DNA of 64,000 nt from an uncultured Veillonella sp. (GTDB taxonomy: Bacteria > Bacillota > Negativicutes > Veillonellales > Veillonellaceae): positions 62,001 to 126,000 of the forward strand of contig URQX01000001.1 in assembly GCA_900550175.1 (NCBI GenBank), given 5' to 3'. The notes beneath the pieces were generated by a model, which ran no database searches, was not told the DNA's origin, and saw only the letters and a list, made by a program, of their open reading frames with translations. The position numbers were made by a program, and so were the translations under genes. Shown here piece by piece: positions 8,660 to 18,507 of this stretch (positions are counted from its first letter, which is position 1; the number at the start of each line of letters is the position of its first letter).

Positions 8660-9529
8660 CTATGCTTTGGTGTTGGACCAGGTTTTCATAAAATTATAAA
8701 ATGCTTGAACTGGTTTGGACTCAAGTGCACTATGGCGGGTGTACATCCACGTATCACGAGTCATGATGTGACCATCAAGATCCTTTAAGGTTTCCTTAAA
8801 TAGGTTAGGGTAATCGTTGCCACAGCTTTGGGTGAGGATGGTAAAACCAAGTCCTTGGTTAACGAGCTTCATGCATGTATCGATATCATTTACCTCGATG
8901 GTGCGCATTGGTGGTTGTGAGTAGTGAGAATACCACCAATCATCTATGGTTTGCTGTAAATTTGGATCTGTTTGATAGTGAATATATGGCAGACGAGGTA
9001 AATCCTCTACGGAACAAGGAGTTCTGTTAAAGAAACAGAATGGTTCAGACCAAATATGTTCTTTCGACTCAGTCCAAGTGTGAGAACCGCGGATGATGGC
9101 AGCATGTAGACGACCTTCAAGAAAGTCGTGGTACAGCTTATAGCTAAGTCCCGTATACATGATGATATCGATATGAGGATAAGCCTCTTTAAAGGTCGAT
9201 AAGATATGGGGAATATGATACTTAGCGAATACATTTGAGCATCCTAGGTTTAATGTACCGCGTGGTTCACTGCCCATCGCTAATAGCTCTTGGCGCACCG
9301 AAGTGTAGGAATTGAGCAAATCTTCGGCATAGCGTACAAGGCGCTGACCTTGGTAGGTAAACTCTACACCACGAGCTTGTCGGTTGATGATGGGACAGTT
9401 AAATTCCTTTTCTAATTTTTTTATCCGTTCACTCAATGCGGGTTGTGTCATAAATAGACGACGCGCCGCATAAGTAATATTATTTTCCTCTGCTAAGGTT
9501 TTTAAAATTGTACAATCTTTCGTGTCCAT
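8660..9529 (-). CDS. LysR-family transcriptional regulator of the aconitase-like operon
   Basis: A 289-aa LTTR. The N-terminal winged HTH reads AEENNITYAARRLFMTQPALSERIKKLE, followed by a linker helix and a periplasmic-binding-protein-like effector domain. It is transcribed divergently from the aconitase-like / PrpF-like / DASS operon, the position expected for its regulator; E. coli YbhD holds the equivalent place in the ybh cluster. A perfect palindrome with T-N11-A geometry lies about 30 bp before its start. The effector is probably a di- or tricarboxylate (inference). Confidence 0.88.
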   Translation of the reverse strand: MDTKDCTILKTLAEENNITYAARRLFMTQPALSERIKKLEKEFNCPIINRQARGVEFTYQGQRLVRYAEDLLNSYTSVRQELLAMGSEPRGTLNLGCSNVFAKYHIPHILSTFKEAYPHIDIIMYTGLSYKLYHDFLEGRLHAAIIRGSHTWTESKEHIWSEPFCFFNRTPCSVEDLPRLPYIHYQTDPNLQQTIDDWWYSHYSQPPMRTIEVNDIDTCMKLVNQGLGFTILTQSCGNDYPNLFKETLKDLDGHIMTRDTWMYTRHSALESKPVQAFYNFMKTWSNTKA

Positions 9530-9557
9530 AAACTCTCCTTTACATATGTATTATTGT

Positions 9558-9574
9558 ACTCTATCCCATAGAGT
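9558..9574. promoter_or_regulatory. Candidate LysR operator (perfect palindrome, T-N11-A)
   Basis: ACTCTAT-CCC-ATAGAGT is a perfect 7-bp-arm palindrome in the divergent gap, about 28 bp upstream of the LysR start. The T at 9560 and A at 9572 fit the T-N11-A rule of LTTR boxes. Confidence 0.55.
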
Positions 9575-9694
9575 TGGTACAGATGAGGGGCTGCTAGTTC
9601 TATACAGATTAGATATGACTAAAGACTAGGTTCAGATTAGGGATACTAGATGAATACAAATTATTAAAGACTAGGTACTAGTAAGAGGAAGGGA

Positions 9695-9721
9695 ACTTTC
9701 ACCAATACACATGGTGAAAGT
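9695..9721. promoter_or_regulatory. Inverted repeat upstream of the aconitase-like gene
   Basis: ACTTTCACC and GGTGAAAGT form exact 9-bp arms around a 9-nt spacer, 51 bp before the ATG of the aconitase-like gene. It is a candidate activator site or mRNA hairpin. Confidence 0.5.
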
Positions 9722-9772
9722 ATAGTGTTTGTAAAGGTTTACACATGCCTGAAAGTAATAAAGGAGCAAGTC

Positions 9773-12070
9773 ATGGTTGAGTTAATTTCAAATGGTGTAT
9801 TTTTATATCACGGTACGGATATCGTTCCTGCAGATTCTAGTGCAGCCCTTGATCAGCAAGAAGTTTTTAATAAAGAGCGCGCCTATAAAGAAACGATGGC
9901 GTACCGTATTTTAATGGACCACCAACAACATGAAGGTGATCAAGATTTACGCATCAAATTCGATGCGTTAACATCTCACGATATCACCTATGTTGGTATT
10001 ATCCAAACAGCTATTGCCAGTGGTCTAGATAAATTCCCAATCCCTTACATTTTGACAAACTGCCATAACAGTTTAGCCGCTGTAGGGGGCACAATTAACG
10101 AAGACGACCATGTATTTGGCTTATCCGCAGTACAACGCTTCGGCGGCGTCTATGTACCTCCTCATCTTGCAGTTATTCACCAATATATGCGTGAAACAAT
10201 GGCAGGTTGCGGCAAAATGATCCTCGGTTCCGACAGCCATACTCGTTATGGTGCGCTTGGTACTATGGCGATTGGTGAAGGCGGTCCAGAGCTTGTAAAA
10301 CAATTGCTCGGTCGCACCTATGATGTACAACGTCCAGAGGTTATCGCTATCTACCTCGATGGTAAACCTAAACACGGCGTAGGCCCACAAGACGTGGCTC
10401 TTGCTATTGAAAAAGCTGTATTTAAAAATGGCTTTGTAAAAAATAAAGTAATGGAATTTGTAGGCCCTGGTATTGAACACTTATCCATGGACTTCCGTAA
10501 TGGCATCGATGTAATGACTACAGAGACTACATGCCTTACAACAATCTGGCGAACAGACAGCAATACGAAAGAGTTCTTAACACTCCATGGTCGCGGTGAT
10601 GCGTACAAAGAGCTTAACCCTGGCGATGTGGCTTACTATGATGGCCTGGTAAAAGTTAATCTTGATGAAGTGGAAAGCATGATTGCTATGCCATTCCATC
10701 CAAGCAATGTATATACCATTAAAGAGATCAATGAAGGCGGTCGCGATTTATTAGCAGAAATCGAACGCCAAGCTGTTGAACAATTAGATAATAAATCTTT
10801 GTCCTTACAATTGCCTGAAAAACACTTTGACGGTAAATTACATTTAGATCAAGGTATCATCGTAGGTTGCTCTGGTGGTTTGTATGAAAATATTATGCAA
10901 GCCGCAAATATCGTGCGTGGTAAGAGCGTAGGTTCTGGTCGTTTCGCGTTCAGCGTATATCCTTCTAGCCAACCAATTTACTTAGAACTCATGAAAAACG
11001 GTGCCCTTGTAGACTTAATGGAAGCAGGTGCTATCGTACGTACTGCTTTCTGCGGCCCATGCTTCGGTGCAGGCGATACACCTAATAATACGGGACTCAG
11101 CGGTCGTCATGCGACACGTAACTTCCCGAACCGGGAAGGGTCTAAACCTGGCAATGGTCAAATCTCTTCTGTAGCACTTCTCGATGCTCGCTCTGTAGCA
11201 GCTACAGCTATTAATGGTGGCGCCTTAACGGCAGCAACAGATGTAGAATACGATGATGCAGTACCAGCATATCACTACGATGATAAACCGTATCAAAGTA
11301 AAGTATACAGTGGCTTTAATGAACCTAAAAAAGATGCGGAACTCATTTACGGTCCATCCATTAAACCTTGGCCTTCTATTAAGGCATTGACACCAAATGT
11401 ATTGCTTAAAGTAGCTGCTTATATTGATGATCCTGTAACAACTACAGATGAATTGATTCCATCTGGTGAAACATCCTCCTTCCGTTCCGACCCATATGCA
11501 TTGTCTGAATTTGCTTTGAGCCGCAAGGTTCCTGAATATGTAGGTCGCGCAAAAGTCGTTCGTGATTGGGAAAAATCTCGTCAAGAAGGTGACAGCGCAG
11601 CAGACTTAGTAAGCGCATACAAAGAAGTAAAACAAGCGCTTGGTCTTGGAGAAACTGTAGAAGATATGGCTACATCTACAGCAGTTTCTAGCATGGTATA
11701 TGCTAATCGCCCTGGCGATGGTTCTGCTCGTGAACAAGCAGCATCTTGCCAACGCGTATTAGGTGGCGGTGCTAATATTGCTATTGAATATGCTACAAAA
11801 CGCTATCGCAGTAATGTAATTAACTGGGGTATGTTACCGTTTGTAACTAGTGAAGAAGACTCTAAAATGATGGCAGTAGGCGACTATGTATATGTGCCAA
11901 ATGTGCGTGACCAATTATTCTCCGACTCCGATGATTACAAAGCATATGTTATCAGCGGTGGTGTGAAGAAAGCAGAAATTACATTGCATTTAGGTCACCT
12001 CAGCGATGAAGAAAAAGAGATTATCGCAGCAGGTTGTCTCATCAACTACTATGCAAATTGCAAAGCGTAA
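9773..12070 (+). CDS. Aconitase-family hydratase (YbhJ-like)
   Basis: A 765-aa member of the aconitase superfamily. The [4Fe-4S] ligands are recognisable as the Cys in VGCSGG and the two Cys of CGPCFGAG. The substrate-site motif GSDSHTRYGALG is present, and a swivelling domain follows at the C-terminus. The ATG at 9773 is preserved by AAGGAG; the upstream GTG frame at 9725 lacks a good site. The neighbours (LysR, PrpF-like, DASS carrier) repeat the E. coli ybhD-J-H-I set, so this probably hydrates or isomerises an unusual tricarboxylate rather than acting as the citric-acid-cycle aconitase. The substrate is unknown. Confidence 0.82.
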   Translation: MVELISNGVFLYHGTDIVPADSSAALDQQEVFNKERAYKETMAYRILMDHQQHEGDQDLRIKFDALTSHDITYVGIIQTAIASGLDKFPIPYILTNCHNSLAAVGGTINEDDHVFGLSAVQRFGGVYVPPHLAVIHQYMRETMAGCGKMILGSDSHTRYGALGTMAIGEGGPELVKQLLGRTYDVQRPEVIAIYLDGKPKHGVGPQDVALAIEKAVFKNGFVKNKVMEFVGPGIEHLSMDFRNGIDVMTTETTCLTTIWRTDSNTKEFLTLHGRGDAYKELNPGDVAYYDGLVKVNLDEVESMIAMPFHPSNVYTIKEINEGGRDLLAEIERQAVEQLDNKSLSLQLPEKHFDGKLHLDQGIIVGCSGGLYENIMQAANIVRGKSVGSGRFAFSVYPSSQPIYLELMKNGALVDLMEAGAIVRTAFCGPCFGAGDTPNNTGLSGRHATRNFPNREGSKPGNGQISSVALLDARSVAATAINGGALTAATDVEYDDAVPAYHYDDKPYQSKVYSGFNEPKKDAELIYGPSIKPWPSIKALTPNVLLKVAAYIDDPVTTTDELIPSGETSSFRSDPYALSEFALSRKVPEYVGRAKVVRDWEKSRQEGDSAADLVSAYKEVKQALGLGETVEDMATSTAVSSMVYANRPGDGSAREQAASCQRVLGGGANIAIEYATKRYRSNVINWGMLPFVTSEEDSKMMAVGDYVYVPNVRDQLFSDSDDYKAYVISGGVKKAEITLHLGHLSDEEKEIIAAGCLINYYANCKA

Positions 12071-12094
12071 GTGGTGAGCATAAAGGAGTAAGTT

Positions 12095-13234
12095 ATGAAC
12101 GGGTATAAAGAAATTCCTGTTACTTATATGCGCGGCGGTACTAGTAAAGGGGCGTATCTGTTAAAAGATACGCTTCCAACTGACCCAGCTGCTCGGGATC
12201 GTATGATTTTAGATTTATATGGCTCTCCCGATGCGCGTCAAATTAATGGTATCGGTGGTGCCGATCCATTGACGAGCAAGGTAGCTATCGTAAACCCTTC
12301 TGACCGCGATGATGCGGATATCGACTACACCTTTGGTTATGTCGGTATCGCTGATGCGGTGGTAGATTACGAAGGTAACTGTGGCAATATTTCTGCTGGT
12401 GCAGGGGTATTTGCTATTATGGAAGGCTTTGTGAAAGCCGTAGAACCAGAAACCGTAGTTCGTATCTTTAACACAAATACAAATAAGGTTATTGAAGCGC
12501 ATGTGCCAGTCCAAGATGGCAAACCAGTTATTGATGGTGATTTTGCTATCGATGGCGTACCAGGTACAGGTGCTCGTATTACATTATATTTCTTGGAACC
12601 AGGTGGTTCTAAGACAGGTAAGTTACTACCAACAGGCAATGTACAAGACACGATTACATTGGCTGATGGACGGACAATCCAAGTCAGTCTCGTAGATGCA
12701 GCTAATCCAGCTGTATTTGTAAAGGCTCTAGATCTTGGTTATGAAGGCACGGAATTACCGGCTTTCACAGAAACGGATGGCGGTGTATTACTCAATACAT
12801 TTGAAGATATTCGCACTACTGCGGCGGTAATGATGGGACTTGCTCCATCTAAAGAGGCTGCCAGTCCTGCAGTTCCAAAGGTATGCATGGTGTCCGCACC
12901 ACAAACCTACGTGGCAAGCGATGGGCGAACTATTGAGGGGAATAGTATAGACATCGTGGCGCGTACAAAGGCACTAGCTGTAATGCATAAAGCCTATGCT
13001 GTTACAGGTGGTATTTGTACAGCTACGGCAGCGCTGATTGCGGGTACTGTGGCGAACGAAGTAGTAAGCGAACGTGCTAAAGCGACAAATCGCGTTACTT
13101 TGGCGCATCCATCAGGAAAATTTGATTTCGAAATATGCTTGACTAATGACTCTGGTTGGCATGTGGAGAAGGCGGGCGTCGCTAGAACAGCGCGACCGAT
13201 CATGAAAGGCATAGCTTATGTTAAAGGAGAGTAA
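12095..13234 (+). CDS. PrpF-like isomerase/tautomerase (YbhH-like)
   Basis: A 379-aa protein of the PrpF family, which shares the diaminopimelate-epimerase fold. The N-terminal YMRGGTSKGAYLL and the YEGNCGNISAGAGVFA segment are hallmarks. PrpF isomerises aconitate and methylaconitate double bonds, and GalD is an oxalomesaconate tautomerase. It follows the aconitase-like gene by 24 bp with AAGGAG before the ATG, and the carrier gene starts 2 bp after its stop. Tight coupling suggests that the hydratase and isomerase act on the same imported acid. Confidence 0.85.
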   Translation: MNGYKEIPVTYMRGGTSKGAYLLKDTLPTDPAARDRMILDLYGSPDARQINGIGGADPLTSKVAIVNPSDRDDADIDYTFGYVGIADAVVDYEGNCGNISAGAGVFAIMEGFVKAVEPETVVRIFNTNTNKVIEAHVPVQDGKPVIDGDFAIDGVPGTGARITLYFLEPGGSKTGKLLPTGNVQDTITLADGRTIQVSLVDAANPAVFVKALDLGYEGTELPAFTETDGGVLLNTFEDIRTTAAVMMGLAPSKEAASPAVPKVCMVSAPQTYVASDGRTIEGNSIDIVARTKALAVMHKAYAVTGGICTATAALIAGTVANEVVSERAKATNRVTLAHPSGKFDFEICLTNDSGWHVEKAGVARTARPIMKGIAYVKGE

Positions 13235-13236
13235 GA

Positions 13237-14658
13237 ATGAGTAAGCTACTTAAAATTGCAATTATGTTTGCCATTCCTCTGGCAATGTGGTTCATTACAC
13301 CGCCAGAAGGTTTGAGCGTTGAAGCTTGGCGACTGCTAGGTTTTTATTTAATGGCTATCGTTGGTCTTGTTGTTAAACCTTGGCCAGCACCAATTATCTT
13401 GTTATTATCTATTGCAGGTTCTGCAATTTTCTTGAATGCTACGAAAAACGTATTGTCTGGTTATGCATCTACAACAGTATGGTTAGTATTCTCTGCGTTC
13501 TCCCTCAGTGTGGCGTTCGTAAAAACAGGTCTTGGCCGTCGTATTGCGTACCTATTGATTAAATCCTTAGGTCACACTACATTGCGCCTTGGATATGTAA
13601 CTGCTTTATTAGATCTTATTATTTCCCCAGTAACACCTTCCAACACAGCACGTTGTGGCGGTATCGTGTTCCCAATCATGAACTCTGTAGCAAAAGCTTT
13701 GGGCTCTGAGCCTGGTGAAAGCGCTAAAAAAGCTGGTTCGTACCTCATGGTTAACACTTACATGGTGACTAAGGTAACAAGCTTGATGTTCGCTACAGCA
13801 ATGGCACCAAACTTATTGGCTGCTGACTATATGAACAAAATCCTCGGCGTAGATATCAACTGGGGCCTTTGGGCTTTAGCACTCGTAGTACCAGGTCTTG
13901 TAATGCTTCTTATTACACCTGCTTTGGTATACTACTTAGACAAACCATCTATTCAACATATCGATTCTCACGGCATTGCTGATGAAGGTTTGAAAGAACT
14001 TGGACCTATCACTGGTCGCGAGAAAGCGCTTATCGCTATCTTTATTCTTGCTTTAGTTGGTTGGGCTTTGCCTTCCATCTTGACTCAAGGCTTTGGTATT
14101 AAATTCTCACTTGATGCAACAGCTGTAGCTATCGTAGCTATGGTGGCTGCTCTCGTGTTCGGCGTTATTAAATGGGAAGATATGCTTGAATCCAAAGGTG
14201 CTTGGAATACATTGATCTGGTTCGGTGGTATCATTGGCATGTCTAGTGCGTTGTCCAAGGTTAAATTCTTTGAATGGCTAGCTGACTTTATGGGTACACA
14301 CTTCAACTTCGGCGACAACCCAATGCTGGCTCTTATTATCATCGGCGCTATCAGTATCGCTGTTCGTTACTTGTTCGCCTCTGGTAGTGCGTACGTTGTA
14401 GCTATGCTTCCAGTATTCCTTACTGTAGGTAAAGTAGCGGGTGTAAACCTAATGGCGTTGTCCTTGTTACTAGCTGCTACAAACTCCTACGGTGGTGCGT
14501 TGACTCACTACGGCGGTGCAGCGGCTCCAATCGTATTCGGTGCTGGTTACAACACAGTTAAGAGCTGGTGGATTATCGGCGGTATCTTCGCTATCATGTG
14601 CTTCATCGTAAACCTTACAGTGGGCTACGCATGGTGGGAAATCCTCGGTATCCTATAA
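13237..14658 (+). CDS. DASS-family anion transporter (YbhI/CitT-like)
   Basis: A 473-aa inner-membrane protein of the divalent anion:sodium symporter family with about 12-14 helices. The SPVTPSNTARCGGIVFPI motif resembles the substrate-binding SNT motif of the family, and a second SNT-like motif (AATNSYGGALTHYGGAAAPI) lies near the C-terminus. Family members move citrate, malate, 2-oxoglutarate or succinate, often by exchange. As the third gene of the LysR-controlled operon it is the likely entry route for the acid processed by the upstream enzymes. Confidence 0.87.
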   Translation: MSKLLKIAIMFAIPLAMWFITPPEGLSVEAWRLLGFYLMAIVGLVVKPWPAPIILLLSIAGSAIFLNATKNVLSGYASTTVWLVFSAFSLSVAFVKTGLGRRIAYLLIKSLGHTTLRLGYVTALLDLIISPVTPSNTARCGGIVFPIMNSVAKALGSEPGESAKKAGSYLMVNTYMVTKVTSLMFATAMAPNLLAADYMNKILGVDINWGLWALALVVPGLVMLLITPALVYYLDKPSIQHIDSHGIADEGLKELGPITGREKALIAIFILALVGWALPSILTQGFGIKFSLDATAVAIVAMVAALVFGVIKWEDMLESKGAWNTLIWFGGIIGMSSALSKVKFFEWLADFMGTHFNFGDNPMLALIIIGAISIAVRYLFASGSAYVVAMLPVFLTVGKVAGVNLMALSLLLAATNSYGGALTHYGGAAAPIVFGAGYNTVKSWWIIGGIFAIMCFIVNLTVGYAWWEILGIL

Positions 14659-14748
14659 TACCTAACTAGAGACAATAGTTATTCTATACATATAGAATGA
14701 TCATCCCCTAGGTAGTGAAAGTTTCTAAACTTTTACAAAAAATATAAT

Positions 14749-14808
14749 AAAAGAGCTGTTTCGGAATCAGTACACACACATCTGAGTTCTGGAGACAGCT
14801 CTTTTTAT
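14749..14808. terminator. Bidirectional terminator between convergent genes
   Basis: AAAGAGCTGTTTC pairs with GGAGACAGCTCTTT across a hairpin that also pairs TCAG with CTGA. A T-run follows on the plus strand and an A-run precedes it, so it can serve both the DASS gene and the minus-strand MFS gene. Confidence 0.8.
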
Positions 14809-14861
14809 TTGTTTATATAGTTTCTTTAATGCATTTGCACTATTTTCGTTGTATTACGGCG

Positions 14862-16040
14862 TTACTTTAGTTTTAACGCAACCCATAGGGCAGCGCCGAT
14901 AAAGGTAAGGCTACATGCCCAGAAAAGGGTTGTGAAGCCAAATTGAGCGGCTACGATGGAACCACCAAAGGAGCCTAGAAAGTAACCCATAGACAAACAA
15001 GACTGATTGTACGAGAATACTTGTCCCGTATATTCCTTAGGTGTTTTTGATGCTAAATAGGTATTGAGCGCAGGTAACATACCACCTAGCCCAAAACCTT
15101 GCAAGAAACGGATAAACCCAAGTACATACACAGAGTCCACATAGGCTTGCGGTATATTGAGTAGACCTACATAGATCATCGAGTAGATGAGCACCTTTCT
15201 AGGGCCTATGCGGTCTACTAATTTCCCCAGTGGAGAGCTACTAAAGAATTGGGCGATACCCATGGCAGAGAACACAGCACCAGATATGAAGGCTATATTT
15301 TCCGTATTGCTTGGTAGCATTCCTTTAATGTAAACCGTCATAATGGGGGAGATGGCAGTAACCGAAATGGCATACAGGAAGGAGGTTGCAGATAAAGCGA
15401 CTAAACTAGAAAACTCAGGTAAGTGAGTTTTTAGATTTCTAAAGGTTTGCTTCTCAACAAGTGGCTTTGGAACATAGTTTTCATGTACTAGCATAGCCGT
15501 CAAGCCAAAGGAGATAAGCATAAGGGCCCCGATGATAAAGAAGTCATTTCGAATACCTACTACATCACTGAGATACCCTCCTACAAGCGGACCGGCTAGT
15601 GAGCCTGCAAGGCTAAAGGATCCTATAATCCCTAGAGCCCAACCTGTATGGTTTTGCGGTGTTTCTGACGCGATAAGTGTTACCGATGCGGGGTAAAAAC
15701 CGCTTACTAACCCTTGCAATGTACGAACGAGGAACACACCTTCTGGTGTAGTCTGAAAGCCCAATAATATACTACATATAGCCATACCAAGACTAGAGCG
15801 TATGAGGGTAATCTTACGTCCCTTACGGTCTGCTAATCGGCCCCAGAAGGGAGCTGCTAAGCAGACAATGAGGAAGGTGATGCCCATGGAGGCACCGGAC
15901 CATTGTGCTATCGATCCTGTATCGCTTAAGCCCATTTCATGGAAGTATAGAGGGAGAATAGGGCTTACCTGACTAATCCCGAGGGACATGAAGAATATGC
16001 AGAATGCGCAAATGTACACCGTTCGTTTCCACGTTTCCAA
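14862..16040 (-). CDS. MFS transporter (DHA1-type exporter)
   Basis: A 392-aa, 12-helix major-facilitator protein. Motif A is seen between helices 2 and 3 (GRLADRKGRK) and again in the second half (GKLVDRIGPRK), and the antiporter motif C is GSFSLAGSLAGPLVGGYLSD. This fits a drug or metabolite exporter of the DHA1 group. It starts 12 bp after the end of the large TPR-like gene on the same strand, so the two are probably co-transcribed. The substrate is unknown. Confidence 0.85.
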   Translation of the reverse strand: METWKRTVYICAFCIFFMSLGISQVSPILPLYFHEMGLSDTGSIAQWSGASMGITFLIVCLAAPFWGRLADRKGRKITLIRSSLGMAICSILLGFQTTPEGVFLVRTLQGLVSGFYPASVTLIASETPQNHTGWALGIIGSFSLAGSLAGPLVGGYLSDVVGIRNDFFIIGALMLISFGLTAMLVHENYVPKPLVEKQTFRNLKTHLPEFSSLVALSATSFLYAISVTAISPIMTVYIKGMLPSNTENIAFISGAVFSAMGIAQFFSSSPLGKLVDRIGPRKVLIYSMIYVGLLNIPQAYVDSVYVLGFIRFLQGFGLGGMLPALNTYLASKTPKEYTGQVFSYNQSCLSMGYFLGSFGGSIVAAQFGFTTLFWACSLTFIGAALWVALKLK

Positions 16041-16052
16041 AGTATCCCTCCT

Positions 16053-18281
16053 TTAGTCTTTCTTTTTAACTTCTTCCCAATCGCTTAAGTCCGGAAGTTT
16101 ATTGCTTGTTATAGATTCTTGAATCCAGTAGTTAATAGAGGTTAAGTTGCTAGATTCCCGTTTAAAGCCATATACGATGTCATCTTCTACGTCGTCTTCT
16201 ATAGTGATATAGAGAGAAATGTGTAAGTTTTTACCTTTTCCGCGCTCGATGAAGTAGCTAATACCTGGATCGTCGAGGTTAGATGGGCGAACCGCAATGA
16301 TATCGTACGTGCCATTGGCTACGCCTTCTAAGGCATCCTTAATCATTTGATTGGAAAGTTCATATTGATTGAGGTAGAAGATATCGTTGTCACAAGTTAA
16401 TACATATTCTCGAGGAGGCGTAGTATTTTTGTACTGTTTTTCCCATCTTTCATCAATAACAGGCAATGTAGCATTATCATAGAAGTTTTTAATTAATGCG
16501 AGACCTTCAGGAATGGACATTTCTTTAAAGTATCTTATTTCATATACCCTAGGATCCACGTTTTCATCTAGTTCGCTAGGCTCCTCAATGTAGCCGTATA
16601 GATAGATAGTACAATTGTTTTTGTCTTCATTGTGGAACATAACGATACTGTACACATCGTAAATTACGTTTTCTATGGATTGGCGATTATCGTAGATGAT
16701 AAAGCTGAGATATTTTTGTGTATCCCATTCCCGTTGAATGAAATTCCAGTCGTATTTATTCGTGCGCCAACCAGTAGTAGAGTCCTCAAAGATTTCTAAT
16801 ACATCTACGGAGTTTTGAGGCCAAGCAGGGGGCATAGGATTACATGTTGTAGAAGATTGCGTTATCCCTTCTTTGTACTGATAATGTCCATCAACGAGTT
16901 CAAAGGCCTCTAATCGCTCAGAGGCTTCGTCAGGAATTACCAACGGCTCACCAGTACCTAACCAATTATCGTTTCTTGTGTTGAGACGTCTGATGCTTTC
17001 ACGAGCATGCTCGTAGAACGTAACGGCTTGGTCTAAATCAGGTTCTTTTGTAATGGCACCAATTTCGTAGCAATAGCCGGCTGCCAGTTGCCATAGATGG
17101 TCCGCATAGTCATAGCTACCGTATCTATCGAAACATTTGCTAGCCTGATTGACGCACTCTATGGCGGTTCTTATAGCAGGGGTATTACCTTTTTTAAAAG
17201 TAAATACATAAGCGAGATATGGCCAAATCGCATCGAGAGTGTAAATGGCTGGTTGTTGTAATAAGTGAGCGATGCGAGACCAGTCTTGGGACTGACCATC
17301 GATATTCAATGTGCGAAGGATGATGGCCTGCATGGTAGCATAAGCGTGGTCATTAAAGTCTAAATAATCTGGGCTTATAGCAGCACGCTCGTAGTATCTG
17401 AGGGCCTTTTGAATATCCTGAGGGATTCTTTTATTAGACTCACATGGTTTTGCATAGTACTCGGCAGCTTCACGCAAACACATGCCATTATTCATGGCGG
17501 CACCGCGCTCAAAATATTCGAGCGCTCGTTCATGCTCCCCGCGAGACTTACAAATATCGCCAGCTAAATACATCATGAGTGGCAAACCTGCTGCAGCCCC
17601 TTCAAAAATGACTTGTTCTTCCATTGCACTATTATCTTGCTCTATATAGGTAATGCGTAAGTTGCGGTATGCAATAATAAGGCCTGCTTCGGCGGATTTA
17701 CGCAACCATTTCTGAGCAATGGTAGTTATTTTATTTGCGAACCTACGTTGATCTGCTTGGGCAAACAAGCCTTTTAAGAAACGGACAAAGGTAGATGGTT
17801 CACCTTCATTAGCCACCTTTTGAGCCGATGGTAAGATGTGGTAATCCCCCCATTGGAATACATTGGCAATGGCGTAGGCACAGTAAGAACAACCCTTTTG
17901 GGCGCCTTCATAGACGCGCTGGAATGCTTGGTCCTTTGTCATAGGCAACTCTTTTTCAATAGTTGGTGTAAGGGCACCAGAGGTACGCATAGCTTGTAAA
18001 ATAGCGATGGCACTGCCTTTGCGAATAGCCGTATGTAAATAACTATACGCCTTTGTGTCATCCTCAGGAAAGCCTGCTTCAATCCAGGTGAACTGAGGGC
18101 CGGAATAGACGCGCGCCAAAATAGCGTACACATCGCCAATACCAGGAATCTTTTGGCCTTCCTCGTCAAGTTTCACAAGGGCATCAAGCTCAGCCTTACC
18201 CTCCCAAGCGATATCTTTATTACATTGATGGAATATTTTATTGAAAGACTGCTGTATTTGATCAGTAAAATAAAAACTCAT
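16053..18281 (-). CDS. Large TPR/Sel1-like repeat protein, copy 1
   Basis: A 742-aa soluble protein with no signal peptide. Helical repeats of the Sel1/TPR type run through about residues 50-420, with typical short units such as ALEYFERGAAMNNGMCLREAAEYYAK and KALRYYERAA. A separate C-terminal part of about 250 residues, rich in beta-strands, is not a family I recognise. A clear paralogue (789 aa) lies at 34.1-36.5 kb with shared landmarks: FTW followed by NFPE/GFPE, TPT-EK, and an N-terminal FTDQ/FTER start. GGAGGAGAG precedes the ATG. A scaffold or protein-interaction role is likely from the repeats; the precise function is unknown. Confidence 0.7.
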   Translation of the reverse strand: MSFYFTDQIQQSFNKIFHQCNKDIAWEGKAELDALVKLDEEGQKIPGIGDVYAILARVYSGPQFTWIEAGFPEDDTKAYSYLHTAIRKGSAIAILQAMRTSGALTPTIEKELPMTKDQAFQRVYEGAQKGCSYCAYAIANVFQWGDYHILPSAQKVANEGEPSTFVRFLKGLFAQADQRRFANKITTIAQKWLRKSAEAGLIIAYRNLRITYIEQDNSAMEEQVIFEGAAAGLPLMMYLAGDICKSRGEHERALEYFERGAAMNNGMCLREAAEYYAKPCESNKRIPQDIQKALRYYERAAISPDYLDFNDHAYATMQAIILRTLNIDGQSQDWSRIAHLLQQPAIYTLDAIWPYLAYVFTFKKGNTPAIRTAIECVNQASKCFDRYGSYDYADHLWQLAAGYCYEIGAITKEPDLDQAVTFYEHARESIRRLNTRNDNWLGTGEPLVIPDEASERLEAFELVDGHYQYKEGITQSSTTCNPMPPAWPQNSVDVLEIFEDSTTGWRTNKYDWNFIQREWDTQKYLSFIIYDNRQSIENVIYDVYSIVMFHNEDKNNCTIYLYGYIEEPSELDENVDPRVYEIRYFKEMSIPEGLALIKNFYDNATLPVIDERWEKQYKNTTPPREYVLTCDNDIFYLNQYELSNQMIKDALEGVANGTYDIIAVRPSNLDDPGISYFIERGKGKNLHISLYITIEDDVEDDIVYGFKRESSNLTSINYWIQESITSNKLPDLSDWEEVKKKD

Positions 18282-18471
18282 GCTCTCTCCTCCGCATAAT
18301 AATCAGTAGAAGCTGATAACATATGTAATTTCAGTATACTATTAGTGTTTAGAGGAAAACAATATAAATATTCTGAATTTGCTAAGGTGAATAGGGATAC
18401 ATTATTTAATCACAAGTAGCGATATTATATGGTTGATGAATCTAAGGATAAGGTGAAAGTTAAGATTTTCC

Positions 18472-18501
18472 TTGACTTTCATTCTATAGAAACATTATAA
18501 T
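18472..18501 (+). promoter_or_regulatory. Sigma-A-type promoter of the trp operon
   Basis: TTGACT at 18472 and a perfect TATAAT at 18496, with an 18-nt spacer, sit immediately before the T-box leader. Confidence 0.8.
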
Positions 18502-18507
18502 CAGATT

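Noticed and set aside
9725..9772. GTG start giving a 781-aa aconitase-like protein
   Set aside because: The added 16 residues overlap the region of the inverted repeat and have no good RBS; the ATG at 9773 has AAGGAG.
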